64,000 nucleotides of DNA from Hippopus hippopus (taxonomy: Eukaryota > Mollusca > Bivalvia > Cardiida > Cardiidae), in contig OX328108.1 of assembly GCA_946811185.2 (NCBI GenBank), positions 35,400,493-35,464,492 of the forward strand. The letters run 5' to 3'. The notes under the pieces were generated by a model. That model was given only the letters and a program-made list of their open reading frames with translations, did no database searches and was not told the DNA's origin. A program made the position numbers and the translations under genes. Each line of letters starts with the position of its first letter. The first letter of the stretch is position 1. Of the stretch, positions 1-11,049 are shown piece by piece.

Positions 1-1150
1 GATTATTGGACTGAAAAAGTGGCCTCTATAGCGTACACACGGTTTTTCAAGGATGAAACTTGGTGACCTAGTTTTTATTCCACGTGACCCATTTTCAAAC
101 TCATGCAAGATATCATCAAGACAAACATTCTAACAAAAGTTTAAGGAATATTGGACTGGAATTATAGTACAAAAGGTTTTTCCGAGATTTGACCTTGTAA
201 CCTAGTTTTTAATCCAACATGACCCATTTTCATAGTAGTCTAATAAATTATCAAGACAAACATTCTGGACGAATTTCAAGATTATTGGACTGAAAATGTG
301 GCCTCTAGAGCTTACATAAGGTTTTCCTAAGATTTGGACTTGTAACCTAATTTTTGACCTGACATGACCCATTTTCCATCTCATCCAAACTATCATCATG
401 ACAAACATTCTGACCAACTTTAAAGAGCATTGGATTGAAAATGTGGCTTCTGGAGAGTACACGAGGTTTTTCAAAGATTTGACCTAGTGACCTAGTTTTT
501 GACCCCACATGGCCCACTTTCGAACTCGTCTGCAATATTATCATGACAAACATTCTGACCAAATTTCAAGAGTATTGGACGGAAAATGTGGAATCTGGAG
601 CATACACAAGGTTTTTTTAAGATTTGACCTAGTGACCTAGTTTTTGACCCAACATGGCCTGTTTTCAAATTTATCAGAGATATCATCAAGACAAACATTC
701 TGGCCAACTTTCAAGAGTATTGGACTGAAAATGTGACCTCTAGAGCGTACACAAGGTTTTTCTAAGCTTTGACCTGGTGACCTAGTTTTTGACCCGACAT
801 TCTGACCAACTTTCAGGAGTATTGGACTGAAAATGTGGCCTCCAGAGCGTACACAAGGTTTTTTCTAAGATTTGACCTGGTGACCTAGTTTTTGACCCGA
901 CATGGCCCATTTTCGAACTCGTCCGAGATATCATTAAGACAAACATTCTGACCAACTTTCAGGAGTATTCGACAGAACATGTGGCCTCTAGAGCGTACAC
1001 AAGGTTTTTCTAAGATTTGACCTAGTGACCTAGTTTTTTACCCGACATTACCCATTTTCGAACTCGTCTGAGATATCATCAAGGCAAAGATTCTGACCAA
1101 GTTTCATGAGTATCGGACTGAAAATGTGGCCTCTAGAGCGTACACAAGGT
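1..1150. repeat. Tandem array of ~145-bp units, array 1
   Basis: About eight diverged units. The motif ACAAACATTCTGACC recurs near 120, 256, 401, 545, 691, 939 and 1083, and one unit near 799 is shortened. Each unit also carries GTGGCCTCTAGAG and TGACCTAGTGACCTAG. The array at 26.4-27.7 kb is the same family. Short reading frames here are by-products of the repeat. Confidence 0.85.
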
Positions 1151-1260
1151 AAAAAGTTGAGGACGGACGACGAACGACGGACGACGCACGACGCACGACG
1201 GACGCCGGACACAGCACGATCACAACAGCTCACCATAAGCACTTCGTGCTCAGGTGAACT
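1150..1260. repeat. GGACGACGGACG-rich tail closing array 1
   Basis: Degenerate GACGGACGACG simple repeat followed by GCACTTCGTGCTCAGGTGA. The end CTCAGGTGA is complementary to the head TCACCTGAG found at 26.4 kb, so it is probably the right end of the array-bearing element. Confidence 0.6.
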
Positions 1261-1664
1261 AAAAAAACACTGAACCAGTCCATATAGTAAACAATATGGG
1301 GTGACTGGACATTTCACATAAAAGCAATCAATCAACACACAGACTGATAGCCGGACAGCTAGGAGCATGCAAGCTGACAGACAAACATGGAAGGAAACGT
1401 TCAAGTGTCGTTGAATTGGTATACAGACGATGAGCCGAAATTGTAATAGGCCGAAATTGTTATGGGCCGAAATGTCCCGGAATCCAATATGGCTACCTCC
1501 ACGGGCACTTTTCAAAAGCGAATAAAAAGATAGTGCCGCCGCTCATGCTTCGCCACAATAAACAGTCCCTGAATTTTTGCATGATGAATGCACGAAATAT
1601 GACCGTCGTCTACAGAAAGTACAACGGTTGGATTTACTCACCTTTTGTTCTTCACCTACCTTGA
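1261..1664. other. No feature recognised
   Basis: A minus-strand open frame runs through here, but it continues into the repeat array and shows no domain or codon pattern. I see nothing else. Confidence 0.4.
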
Positions 1665-1671
1665 TAGACTG

Positions 1672-1850
1672 AATGGTGTTTTATGCCGATTTCAATGTTA
1701 TTTCAGTCATGTTACGGCGACAGCCCACATATTCATGTATTTCCTGAGTTTCACCAGTACTAGGCTAGGGCTCTGAAGTATCTTGCTCAAGGACACTCCC
1801 ACTAAAAAACCCATTTTTCCAGTGAGGCTCGAAACCGTGCCCCCTTCTTC
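1672..1850 (-). repeat. SINE2 copy, head truncated
   Basis: Matches the copies at 13.7, 20.0 and 52.4 kb: CATATTCATGTATTTCCTG, then TAGGCTAGGGCTCTGAAG, then GAGGCTCGAAACC, which on the minus strand is a B box (GGTTTCGAGCC). The A-box half of the tRNA-like head is missing. Confidence 0.65.
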
Positions 1851-1964
1851 ACCTACAGTCCAACCTCTAGTGACACTTTCCCAAACGGCAAGTTTTAGAC
1901 TTTCCCAAATTCTAAACACCTGCAGACAAAATATTCAGAATTGGTACCAACGAGCCCAAGTTCT

Positions 1965-2100
1965 ATGATAAGATAGAAAACATTGTGGGAAAAGGAGAAA
2001 ATGTTGGTTACTAGCATTTTTCTCCTTTTCCCATAATGTTTTTACAGGCATCCTACGCAGGGTCGTTTAAACCCTTGATTGTTTGGTATTGCGTAGAGCA
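1965..2100 (-). repeat. A-family foldback, partial
   Basis: Strong hairpin: CATTGTGGGAAAAGGAGAAA pairs with TTTCTCCTTTTCCCATAATG around 2010. The outer TTAACCCTTTACC end is not preserved. Confidence 0.7.
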
Positions 2101-2147
2101 AGTACCCAGAGGACAGTAAAATGTGTTTGCTTAAGACGTATACTTGC

Positions 2148-2412
2148 TTAAAGTAACAATAAATCCCAAAAGCAAACAAAACGGGTGTTAAAATGCATTT
2201 GAATTTATATCATACTATTTAAAAGTATGGAAATTATTGTGAAGATGACAATCTGTCATTGTACGGTCTGTCCAAGTGTTAGTTGCTGACAGCGAAATCA
2301 ATTTTAAAACTGGGTTAAAACCTGCCATGAATCTATGTCTTTTGTTTACTTTTTGTCTAAAATGTATTATGAGACCTGCTTTGGCATTTTGGCCTTTACT
2401 GGGCCTTTAATA
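2148..2412. repeat. D-family element, internally deleted
   Basis: Left part has AAATGCATTTGAATTTATAT and GAAGATGACAATCTGTCATT; right end is TTTGGCCTTTACTGGGCC. The right hairpin arm seen in the copies at 33.6 and 52.9 kb is missing. Confidence 0.65.
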
Positions 2413-2469
2413 CAAGTATATTATAACAAATGTGCATTCTTTGGGAATTCATTACATACTTGTTTGAAG

Positions 2470-2715
2470 TAATAAGGGACCTTCGGACATCTGCGTAAAG
2501 TGTCGTCCCGGATCAGCCTGCGCAGTCCGCGCGGACTAATCCGAGACGACACTTTCTGTCCTTATGTAATTTTCTGTTTTGCGCAAGTTTACTGTAGGAC
2601 AAAATCAAATGTAGTCATAAAGTGCCGCCTCGGATTAGCCTGTGCGGACTGCGCAGGCTAATCCGAGACGACACTTTACGCAAATGTTCGAAGGCCCCTT
2701 TTCGCGTATTGCAGG
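2470..2715. repeat. E-family palindromic element
   Basis: Two nested dyads built from AAAGTGTCGTC, CAGCCTGCGCAGTCCGCGCG and ACGACACTTT, with ends CTTCGGACAT and GTTCGAAGGCCCC. A second copy lies at 53.6 kb. I recall similar foldbacks from Dreissena and Mya sequence; not searched. Confidence 0.7.
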
Positions 2716-2729
2716 CCAATTTAAAGCGT

Positions 2730-3115
2730 GCTTAAAGACCCAGGAGCAAGAAAACTTCTGGAGTTAAAATGCATATGATTTTAAATTATACCATTATAAT
2801 GCATAGAAAACATCGTGTAGATATCGATCTGTTACTGTGTGATTGGTTGAACTGTTAGTCGCTGGCAGAAAAAAATGAATTTCAAAATCAAGAAAAAGGT
2901 AAACAAAAGATAGGGTGAACTGGAACTTTAATTATAGTCTTGAAATTGATTTCTCTTCCAACGACTGACACTTGGACTCACCATACAATAACAGATTGTC
3001 ATCTTCACCACAATATTCATAGTTTTAAATGATATGATTTATATTTAAATGCATGTCAACACCACTTTTTTCACTTTTGTCAGCTATAGTTACTTTAGCA
3101 GAGGTGGCCACTAAG
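2730..3115. repeat. D-family element, near full length
   Basis: Both arms are present: GTTAGTCGCTGGCAG on the left, CAACGACTGACACTTGGA on the right, and AACAGATTGTCATCTTCACC near 2990. It forms an imperfect ~380-bp foldback. Confidence 0.6.
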
Positions 3116-4124
3116 GTAGGTTTTCCTGTAGTTTTATATAACGACACAGAAAACAATCGCTGAATCCGAGAAAAACGAATATTGCTGTCTAATGAGTACA
3201 AGCTGCATAAATCTAACTCGATAAACCTTTCATTAACACTTTACATTATTGCTTGTTCTTGGAAATACAGGTCCAAAACCTAGAACCGTGATGAGATAAT
3301 TTAAATTTCGTGCGTTTCGTAGAATAGCGCGAAATGTTTTTCTATCGGCGTAACGTATTCCACACAGTGATTATGCACGGGTTTTTTGGGGTGTGACGCA
3401 TAGACAGAGTCGATGTGTGGAAAACTGGTCATTCTACCAGACGATTTCGCAGTGCAAGTATTGCTTTCAGATAATGTGAAATCGAAAGAAGTAAACCACA
3501 CTTGCCACGTAATAATTAATCTGTTATACCCCAGATATGGTTATATTTTAAGTTCATATCGAATGAGGTCCAACATTCAGCGATCTGTCATTGACAAATG
3601 GACACAGGTTTCTCAGAGCAATTTCATTCAAAATGTTTTGATCTCTGAGTTTTTCCTGGGCGAGACAGTTCGATAGGATATACTTGATTATTATGTTGTC
3701 CGCAAACAGCTTATTGTGCTCAAATTACCACTTTGTGTATCACATTCTGTGTACTTTCTTGCACTGAAAATAAATGCGCCCGTCTGGCCTTGCAGATGGT
3801 TGTAGTTTTTATTATTGAAGTGTAGCATAGACTATAAACATTATTGTGTTGGGCTTTTAAATCAACTCGTCACGGTATGTGATTTTAAACCTGTTATCCC
3901 AAACACAAACAATAATTTAAACTGATAATGAAACGTTTATCGAGTGAGAGTATCATGTTTAGATAGACATAGTACTATAAATACCGAACATTCATACATG
4001 AGTAAATAGGTATTTGTTAAATTACCTATGCAGGAATCAAACTAAATTCTACAACATAACATGCTTAAGTCAGTATTTTTACCCAGTTTGGCGTGTGAGA
4101 ATAAAAAATATACGTTTGTGCTTC
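3116..4124. other. Unassigned, about 1 kb
   Basis: Contains an 87-codon plus-strand frame (3413-3676) with no recognisable domain, no splice-site pair I trust and no relative in the window. No repeat family seen elsewhere in the window occurs here, so it may be unique host sequence. Confidence 0.35.
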
Positions 4125-4497
4125 AGATTAAAGGCCTAGTAGCGGCCAAATGTTAACAATGTGCGTGTTAATATGAATCCAAATCATACCTTTTAAAAGA
4201 ATGGAAATTACTGTGAAGATGACAAATCTGTAATTAGCTGGTCGGTCCAAGAGTTAGTCGCTGGCAGAAAAAATGAATACTAAAACCAGATGAATGGTAA
4301 ACAAAAGATAGAGCAACCTGGCAACTTCTAACATAGTTTTAAATTCATTTTTCTTTTATCGACTAACACTTGAACAGATTTCACAATAACAGATTGTCAT
4401 CTTCACAATACTTTCCATACTTATAAATGGTATGATTTGAATCAGAATACATCTTGACATCCGCATTGCTTACTTTTGGCCGCTGTTGGGCCTTTAA
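4125..4497. repeat. D-family element
   Basis: Starts AAAGGCCTAGTAGCGGCC and ends GGCCGCTGTTGGGCCTTTAA, which are complementary. It has GTTAGTCGCTGGCAG and the paired AACAGATTGTCATCTTCAC arm. Confidence 0.7.
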
Positions 4498-4562
4498 AGA
4501 TTTCGAATTCTGAAGACCATCATAAACTTTACACCCTTTCGCTATACATGAGTCAATTATTT

Positions 4563-4775
4563 ATCTCTTAACCACACAACAGAATTTTAGACCTATACAG
4601 ACTGAAAAAAATTGCAGACGACAACTTAAATGTGGCTCCCATGATGGGATTTTTCTGTATGATTAGAAAATATTGTGGGAAAAGGAGAAAATGCTGGTTA
4701 CCAGCATTTTATCCTTTTTCTATAATGTTTTCAAAAGGGTCGTCAAAACTCGGGATGGTATAGTTAAGGGTTAAA
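4563..4775 (-). repeat. A-family foldback
   Basis: Outer ends CTTAACCACACAACAGAATT and GTATAGTTAAGGGTTAA, with the core hairpin at 4674-4730 and the GCAGACGACAA block inside. Confidence 0.75.
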
Positions 4776-4959
4776 GAAGATTCGTGCGCCAATGTCTGCG
4801 GTAGATCTATACATGGAAATTGTTCCCAATGGCATATTTCTGCAGATCACATCCATAGAAAACATGTCGGCGATATGAGGCATATGTATTACTTGTATCG
4901 AGTAATTTCTCTTGAACAGCCCGGGTCCAGGCGGTAATAAATTTTTAACCCCTTATTGC

Positions 4960-5162
4960 GGTCTTCTAATACGATTTATAGAGGATGATCAACTGGTTGT
5001 GTTTGATATTAAAAATCTGTCAATAGAATGGGGGTGTGATGCGGTTGAAAAAACGAGTCCGAAGGACGAGTTTTTTAACCGCATCAAATCCCATTCGAGT
5101 GACAGATTTTCAATATCACAAAAAACTAGTTGATTATCCTGTTTATTATATTCCTAATTCAT
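4960..5162. repeat. Large foldback centred near 5061
   Basis: Arms of about 95 bp pair across ACGAGTCCGAAGGACGAG. GATGCGGTTGAAAAAAC pairs with GTTTTTTAACCGCATC, AATCTGTCAATAGAATGGG with CCCATTCGAGTGACAGATT, and GATCAACTGGTT with AACTAGTTGAT. No other copy is in the window. Confidence 0.7.
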
Positions 5163-5507
5163 CCTTTACTTTTAATAATTATCAAGAACGGTACAATATG
5201 AGCAATATAGGAAAAAAGTAGTTCCGGCAAACATTCTGAAACTACATTGTATATCGTCACTAGTGATGATACCATAATTATCGTCACTAGTGGTGTTATT
5301 CTCAGTGAAATCCCAGTAATTCACTGATAGGAATAGAATAAATACATATCTTTGGCAATGGACTGATAATCTGTTCCATATTTGTGACATTCTGAATTTA
5401 TAAAAGGAAGAAATGATTGGACTATTTACATGTTGTACCACTCTGTTTTTCCGTTTACCAGTGATGTGTCAATTTTACTTAGAGTCTTTGTTGATGATCC
5501 CTTTTTA
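5163..5507. other. No gene; short CACTAGTG palindromes
   Basis: TCGTCACTAGTG occurs twice (5254 and 5281), each with a self-complementary CACTAGTG. Nothing else is recognised. Confidence 0.4.
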
Positions 5508-5812
5508 CAAGATCCCAGCCCGATATCGCAGTCGGTAGCGTACAGGACTTAATACCGCGGGGTCGCCGGTTCGAATAACCAACTCGGTCAATTTCTTTCC
5601 CAGGATTGATGACAGTTTTCAAGACTGGATGCATTTCTCTCTCAGCGCTGATCATTGGTTAGACGATGGTAATGTGGGAAAGCAGCCAGTGGCTTGGAAA
5701 GAATATTGTGCGAAGTATTGGTTGGTAAACGAAACGCCAGGAAAGGATGGATGGGTGCACTGGCCTCTGCGATATAATGTTGAACAACTGCGTTTAAAAC
5801 ACCATAAAGACA
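5508..5812 (+). repeat. SINE1 copy with tRNA-like head
   Basis: The head has an A-box-like stretch ATCGCAGTCGGTAGCG and a B box GGTTCGAATAA, followed by the body AATTTCTTTCCCAGG and TGGTAATGTGGGAAAG. It aligns with 11.79-12.09 kb. The 64-codon frame inside is incidental. Confidence 0.7.
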
Positions 5813-5934
5813 AGCGAACCTAATTACAAAAATATTTTCGAAGCCGTCTTCTACAAATTTGATTCATGGTGTGATTTCAACCCTTTTTAAACTATTTCAA
5901 TATACAATTGTATTACGGCCCACAGCTTGTAGTC

Positions 5935-6075
5935 TTCTGAAAACAGTGGGAAAAGGAGAAAATGCTGGTAACAAGCATTTTGTTCTTTCCTTTTCACACA
6001 GTGTTTCCTATCCTCCCAAAGACACAATTGCATCCATTTGGGTCTCAATCAGGTTGTCGTTTGCTTTTTTTGAAT
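5935..6075 (+). repeat. A-family foldback, degraded
   Basis: Core AGTGGGAAAAGGAGAAAATG with the partner TCTTTCCTTTTCACACAGTG. The right part GGTTGTCGTTTGC keeps part of the GTCGTTTGGTAAAG end. Confidence 0.6.
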
Positions 6076-6099
6076 AATTCTAAAACCTTGTCTTCCAAT

Positions 6100-6332
6100 T
6101 AAAACCCTTATTACACAATCTGGAGGTTTAGCGACCCTTAAGATGGAGGCTCTTAGGAACATTGTTGGAAAAGGAGAAAATCCTGGTAACCAGCATTTTC
6201 TCCTTTTCCAACAATGTTTTCTGTCCTTCCAATTAAAAATATCAATTTTGAGTCACATTTATTTTGTCGCCTGCAAATGCTTTCAATTTGAGTCAGTCAA
6301 AAACTTTATCGCCTGGTAAAGAGTCATGGGAA
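6100..6332 (+). repeat. A-family foldback, near full length
   Basis: Runs from AAAACCCTTATTACACAATC to TATCGCCTGGTAAAGAGT. The core hairpin AACATTGTTGGAAAAGGAGA pairs with its complement ending at 6221. Inner block TTGTCGCCTGCAAATGCTTT. Confidence 0.8.
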
Positions 6333-6624
6333 AAGCCATTTCTGCTAAAATCGTATTTGACTTACCCTCCATTCTTAAGATCTACTTTATCTCACTTACT
6401 AGAAATAAATCTTTAATGTTATGAATAAATAATATTATATCTAGCTATCCCACTCACAAGAAATTGGTAACGGAAAGTGAATTCTGCTAGACACATAAGT
6501 AACGCAAAACCCATAATTCCTTGGTATTGTCTATACCATAATGCACTCACTAGACTGGTGCTTTCTGGAGTATGTTCGTTTATATAGCTTATCTGTAGAG
6601 TAGAGCGGTTCTTTACACATAAAC

Positions 6625-6830
6625 CCTAGGCTGCTAAGCGCGAATCGGGGCGCTTATGCGGACAGTGTAGATCAAGATCAGACTGCACAAAACGTGCAGT
6701 CTGATCTATGATCTACACTGTCCGATAAGGTATTTTCTTTCTACTGAAATCAACTTTAAAACCACAATATTTGGGTTTTTACTTATTAAGTGGAAATTTT
6801 CATTGTATTTATTTAGCAGTTTAATGGTGC
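6625..6830. repeat. B-family element
   Basis: AACCCTAGGCTGCTAAGCGCG at the left; central hairpin GATCAGACTGCAC/GTGCAGTCTGATC inside GGACAGTGTAGATC/GATCTACACTGTCC; the right part TTGGGTTTTTACT is typical of the family. Confidence 0.75.
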
Positions 6831-6831
6831 A

Positions 6832-7065
6832 GCCTTTACCAAACAACCTCGTGCTTTTGGACGAAGCAGATGTTAAATGCCATTGGAAATATCATAGAAA
6901 AAGGATACAGTGTTGGTAATCAGCATTTTCATCCTTTCCCCACAATTTCTCCGATGAAAAAGACAATTTCGTATAATTTGAGCCACGCTTAATTTGTTTT
7001 TCTGTGGGTGCTTTTAATTTGCGCAAGCCAGTCTAAAATTTTATCGTCTGGTAAAGAGTTGAAAT
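6832..7065 (+). repeat. A-family foldback
   Basis: Left CCTTTACCAAACAACC, right TTTTATCGTCTGGTAAAGAG. The core is diverged (GGATACAGTGTTGGTAATCA). Confidence 0.65.
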
Positions 7066-7189
7066 AACAGATGATTTTCTTCTGGTAAGAATAAACAGAC
7101 GATTATGGATAAATCTGGAGGAAGGACAATTAGCAGTCAGTTTGTGGGGAATTGAACGCTTTACTATTTTATTGCCAACGGCAACTTGA

Positions 7190-7272
7190 TTGATAGCTTT
7201 TGCGGACGGCGTAGATACAGATCAGACTGCATGGAACGTACAGTCTGATCTTGAATCTACACCGTCCGCTAC
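7190..7272. repeat. B-family core only
   Basis: Hairpin GCGGACGGCGTAGAT...ATCTACACCGTCCGC with the GATCAGACTGCA arms. The outer sequence is not conserved. Confidence 0.6.
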
Positions 7273-7324
7273 CTTATGCTGAACTATTACCAAAACCGGT
7301 TCTATTAGCCAAGCACCTTTACCC

Positions 7325-7535
7325 AGCTTAACCCCTAAGCTGCTAGGCGCGACTCACTGACCTTTTGCGGACAGTGTAGATCAAGATCACACTGCACAGA
7401 ACATGCAGTCTGATCTTTGATCTACACTGTCCGATAAGGAGATATTTTCCCCCAAAACATAACTTTAAAATATTCAAAATGTGGTTTTTACTATCGGCTT
7501 AAAAGTTTCATTTAAGTCATTCAGCAGGATAACGG
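7325..7535. repeat. B-family element, near full length
   Basis: TTAACCCCTAAGCTGCTAGGC at the left, GTTTTTACTATCGGCTTAAA and TTCAGCAGGATAACGGTT at the right, with the core at 7365-7438. Confidence 0.75.
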
Positions 7536-7639
7536 TTGACTAGTCAGTCTCAAAGACTGATTCCAGGAAACCTTAACCATTGTCCGAGCTTACAGAAACT
7601 GAGTACATGCTCAACTGTGTTTGTACCCATACTTTAAAT

Positions 7640-7822
7640 GTCTTATTTTTGCTTAAGGTCATACCTGCTTTGATATTTTAACCTTTACTGGCCCTTTAAC
7701 GGAGGAAAAATACCGTATCGGACAGTGTAGATCCAAGATTAGACTGCACGTTCTGCGCAGTCTTATCTTGATCTACAGTGTCCGCAAAAGCGCCCCGGAT
7801 CGCTCTTAGCAACCAAAAGGTT
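7640..7822. repeat. D fragment joined to a B-family element
   Basis: 7660-7702 is a D right end (ACCTGCTTTGATATTTTAAC, then CTGGCCCTTTAA). A B element with GGACAGTGTAGATCC and its partner follows directly, suggesting insertion of one into the other. Confidence 0.55.
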
Positions 7823-8289
7823 ATGATTGAATAAACAATATGAACAGATTATGGTAAATACAGAAAATGCTGGCTACCACAAACGCAGAGACTCATGTTG
7901 GAAGAAAAAAGCCGAGGGAAAATAATAGGCATATAAGGCACGTCTAGGATGTATCTGCATTTTGAGAAAAACTCGGTTTATGCTGCGCAGTACTGTTGTG
8001 TAAGTAGTTGATGTATTTCAAAAAGTAGTCCGGCAAATATTCGGCTTAAAAAGTAGTCCTGTCACGGCCAGGACAGCCGACGACGATGGCCCTTGCCTGC
8101 ATGTTTGATGTACAGCGGGTCTGTCCATCATTGGGGGAGTGGACTTCTGTTGGAAGGTTGGTCACTGCCCTAATATTCACTAATGAACATATAAATGGTT
8201 CACTCATTTCCGCCGGAATTCCCACAATTCATCGCCCACCACGCCGTACTTACCTTGCCATTTTTTGTACTAATATGTGCAAATACCGT

Positions 8290-8395
8290 TTAAAAATATT
8301 GATTACTGAAATTACACACTCTCTGTCTGTTTGTGTGTCTGTGTGTCTGTCTCTGTCTCTATCTCTCTCTCCATATTTGTTGGTGTCCTTGCTTG
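8290..8395. repeat. CT/TCTG-rich microsatellite
   Basis: Pyrimidine-rich TCTG and TCTC runs open long frames on the plus strand. These are low-complexity and not genes. Confidence 0.7.
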
Positions 8396-8494
8396 TCTCT
8401 TCACTCGCTTTCTCCCTTGCTGCCCAAACTTTTCTTACTCACGTACTGCTCATTTTTATCTGATGGTAAGAGCCCAAACACATTTCGTCGGAAA

Positions 8495-8600
8495 ATCTCA
8501 ACATATCGGATAGTGTCGATAAAAGATCAGACTGCACGTTCTGTGCAGTCTGATCTTTGAACGATACTGTCCGCAAAGGGGCGTTGAGTCGAGTTTAGCA
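8495..8600. repeat. B-family core in duplication copy 1
   Basis: AAAGATCAGACTGCACGTTC and its complement, with outer GGATAGTGTCGAT/ACGATACTGTCC. The matching B core in copy 2 is at 9478, so the insertion predates the duplication. Confidence 0.65.
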
Positions 8601-9029
8601 GACCCAACATTTATAGGAAAGAAGTAAGCAAATTCTATGTGGGCATTGCGTGACCGTCATATAAACATAATTATTTCATTTAGTAGAATCGACTGGTCTG
8701 TAATTAAGGTTGGTCCATTTGATTACATTTTTGTGTCAGATATTTATGATATACAACTAAACCGAAAAACTAAAAGTAGTCCTGTCAAGGTTAGGACAGC
8801 CGACGATGGCCTTTGCCTGCATGCTTATTGTAAAGCGGGTCTGTCATTTCGGGAATATGGGTGGGGGGTGGGAGTTGGTCATTGTCCTTATATCCACTAA
8901 TAACGATATAAACAGTTCATTAGTTTCCACCCACAATTCAACAATTCATCGCCCACCAAGCCATACTTACCTTGCCATTTTTGTACTAATTTGTCCCCAA
9001 ATATTGTTCCAAATTACTGATTACTAAAT

Positions 9030-9355
9030 TTACTCTCTCTATCTGCCTATTGCTCTCTCTATCTCGATGTCTCTGAGTGTGTGTCGCTCTCTCTTTATCT
9101 CTCCCTTTTTCTCTATGTCTGTCTGTCTGTCCGTGTCTCTTTGTCAATCTTTCTGTGTGTCTTTTTTCTGTGTGTGTTTCTCACTGTCTCTCTCATTCTC
9201 TCTCTCTCTCTCTCCTTCTGTCTCTGTCTGTGTGCCTCTCTTTCTCTCTCAATCTTTCCCTCTCTCTTTCTTTCTATGTCTGTCTCTGTGTGCATGTCTC
9301 TCTTTCTCTTTCTCTCTCTCTCCCTCTCCCTCCCTCTCTCTCTCTCTCTCTCTCA
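9030..9355. repeat. Long (CT)n/(TCTG)n microsatellite
   Basis: More than 300 bp of TCTC, TCTG and TTTC runs ending in CTCTCTCTCTCTCTCTCACA. All three plus frames stay open across it, giving spurious Ser/Leu/Cys-rich frames. Confidence 0.9.
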
Positions 9356-9477
9356 CATGTTTGCTCGTGTCTTTGCTTGTCTCTTAACTTGCTTTCTCCC
9401 TTTAATGCCACAACTTATCTTACTCCCGTACTGTTCCTTTTCACTAGACTGTAAATAACCCACAACAATTCTTCAGA

Positions 9478-9595
9478 AAAATCTAAAGGTATAGGACAGT
9501 GTAGATCAAAGATCAAACTGCACAATATGTGCAGTCTGATCTTTGATCTACACCGTCCGCAAAAGCGCACGGAGTTACATTTAGCAGTCTAAGAA
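9478..9595. repeat. B-family core in duplication copy 2
   Basis: AGGACAGTGTAGATCAAAGA with CTGCACAATATGTGCAG in the loop and a matching right arm. Confidence 0.65.
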
Positions 9596-9994
9596 TGAAT
9601 TAAAACCAACATTTACAGAAAAGAAGTAAACATACAGTATTCTATGTGGGCATTGCGTGACAGTCGTATAAACATATTTCATTTGATAGAAGCGTCTGGT
9701 TTGTAATTAAGGTGAAATCTTGCGTGGTCTAGATTGGTCCATTTTATCACATTCTGTGTCAGGTCAGATATGAATTTATGATAGAGAGCCAGAACAGAGA
9801 AAAATATGTAATAAAATCTGCTTCATTTTATCTAGTTTATCTCTTCAGTGGAGAAAAATAACCACAAGTAATTTGATGTTTAACCTTTCACAAGATGACA
9901 ATTCTTTACACTTGCCCAAATTCAAAACATTATTACTGCCGGAGTAATAAATGTGGCTATAATTCAGCAATTTGTCTTTGAAAATATATATTAA

Positions 9995-10145
9995 AATCAC
10001 TATGGGAAAATGAGAAATGCTTGTAACCGGCATTTTCTCCTCTTCCTACAATGCTTTCAGAAGTCTGGCTTTTTCCAGGGTCGTATAAAACTCGAGATTG
10101 CTCGATGAAGGATAACTCTTTACCAGACGACAAACAGACCCTGGC
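9995..10145 (-). repeat. A-family foldback, right half
   Basis: Core ATGGGAAAATGAGAAATGC with its partner, then GGGTCGTATAAAACTCGAGA and the end AACTCTTTACCAGACGAC. Confidence 0.65.
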
Positions 10146-10291
10146 AGGTATAATTATCATCAAGATAAAGGGCTAGCATCTAGCGTAATGAGCGCTGATT
10201 GGTCCATTCCGTCTGAAAAAAAGAGATAATAGAAAATGTCCTACTTTCTGTTTTACAATTTTGCCAGCAAATCCCCAATTAAAACCGAGTA

Positions 10292-11028
10292 AACACGATG
10301 CGGACTAGTAATTATGTAGCAGTATTTATGAAAAAGCAGGTCGTGTAAATTGGCCATAAACACGATGTGGACTAGCACTTATGTAGCAGTATTTATGAAA
10401 AAGAGGTCGTGTAAATTGGCCTTAAACACGATGTGGACTAACACTTATGTTGCAGTATTTATTTAAAAGCAGGTCGTGTAAATTGGCCTTAAACACGATG
10501 TGGACTAGCACTTATGTTGCAGTATTTATGAAAAAGAGGTCGTGTAAATTGGCCTTAAACACGATGTGGACTAGCACTTATGCTGCAGTATTTATGAAAA
10601 AGCAGGTCGTGTAAATTGGCCTTAAACACGATGTGGACTAGCACTTATGTTGCAGCATTTATGAAAAAGAGGTCGTGTAAATTGGCCTTAAACACGATGT
10701 GGACTAGCACTTATGCTGCAGTATTTATGAAAAAGCGGGTCGTGTAAATTGGCCTTAAACACGATGTGGACTAGCACTTATGCTGCAGTATTTATGAAAA
10801 AGCAGGTCGTGTAAATTGGCCTTAAACACGATGTGGACTAGCACTTATGCTGCAGTATTTATGTAAAAGCAGGTCGTGTAAATTGGCCTTAAACACGATG
10901 TGGACTAGCACTTATGTAGCAGTATTTATGAAAAAGCGGGTCGTGTAAATTGGCCTTAAACACGATGTGGACTAGCACTTATGCTGCAGTATTTATGAAA
11001 AAGCAGGTCGTGTAAATTGGCCTTAACA
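10292..11028. repeat. 66/67-bp tandem satellite, about 11 units
   Basis: CACGATGTGGACTAGCACTT recurs at 10294, 10361, 10427 and so on with a period of 66-67. Units differ at few sites (TATGTAGCAG, TATGTTGCAG or TATGCTGCAG; AAGAGG or AAGCAGG). Across each junction TCGTGT...ACACGA forms a short dyad. High similarity implies recent expansion or homogenisation. Confidence 0.95.
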
Positions 11029-11049
11029 GTGTTTTAATTTGTTCGGTTT

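Larger units (their letters stand above)
8050..8770 (+). repeat. Local duplication, copy 1
   Basis: AGTAGTCCTGTCACGGCCAG near 8051 recurs as AGTAGTCCTGTCAAGGTTAG near 8775. TTCTATGTGGGCATTGCGTG near 8634 recurs near 9643. Order and orientation are kept, so about 0.7 kb was duplicated in tandem. Confidence 0.75.
8771..9785 (+). repeat. Local duplication, copy 2, expanded
   Basis: Same segment order as 8050-8770 but ~300 bp longer, mainly through growth of the CT-rich tract at 9030-9355. Confidence 0.75.

Noticed and set aside
202..707. Three overlapping minus-strand frames of 71-90 codons
   Set aside because: They repeat with the 145-bp units and carry no domain; they are by-products of the tandem array.
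3413..3676. 87-aa plus frame as a gene
   Set aside because: No domain, no supporting signals, and a length expected by chance in this much sequence.
8086..9458. Several 60-125-codon Ser/Leu/Cys-rich frames
   Set aside because: All run through CT/TCTG microsatellites, and several frames are open at once over the same bases.
10292..11028. CRISPR array
   Set aside because: The whole unit is repeated; there are no unique spacers and the genome is eukaryotic.
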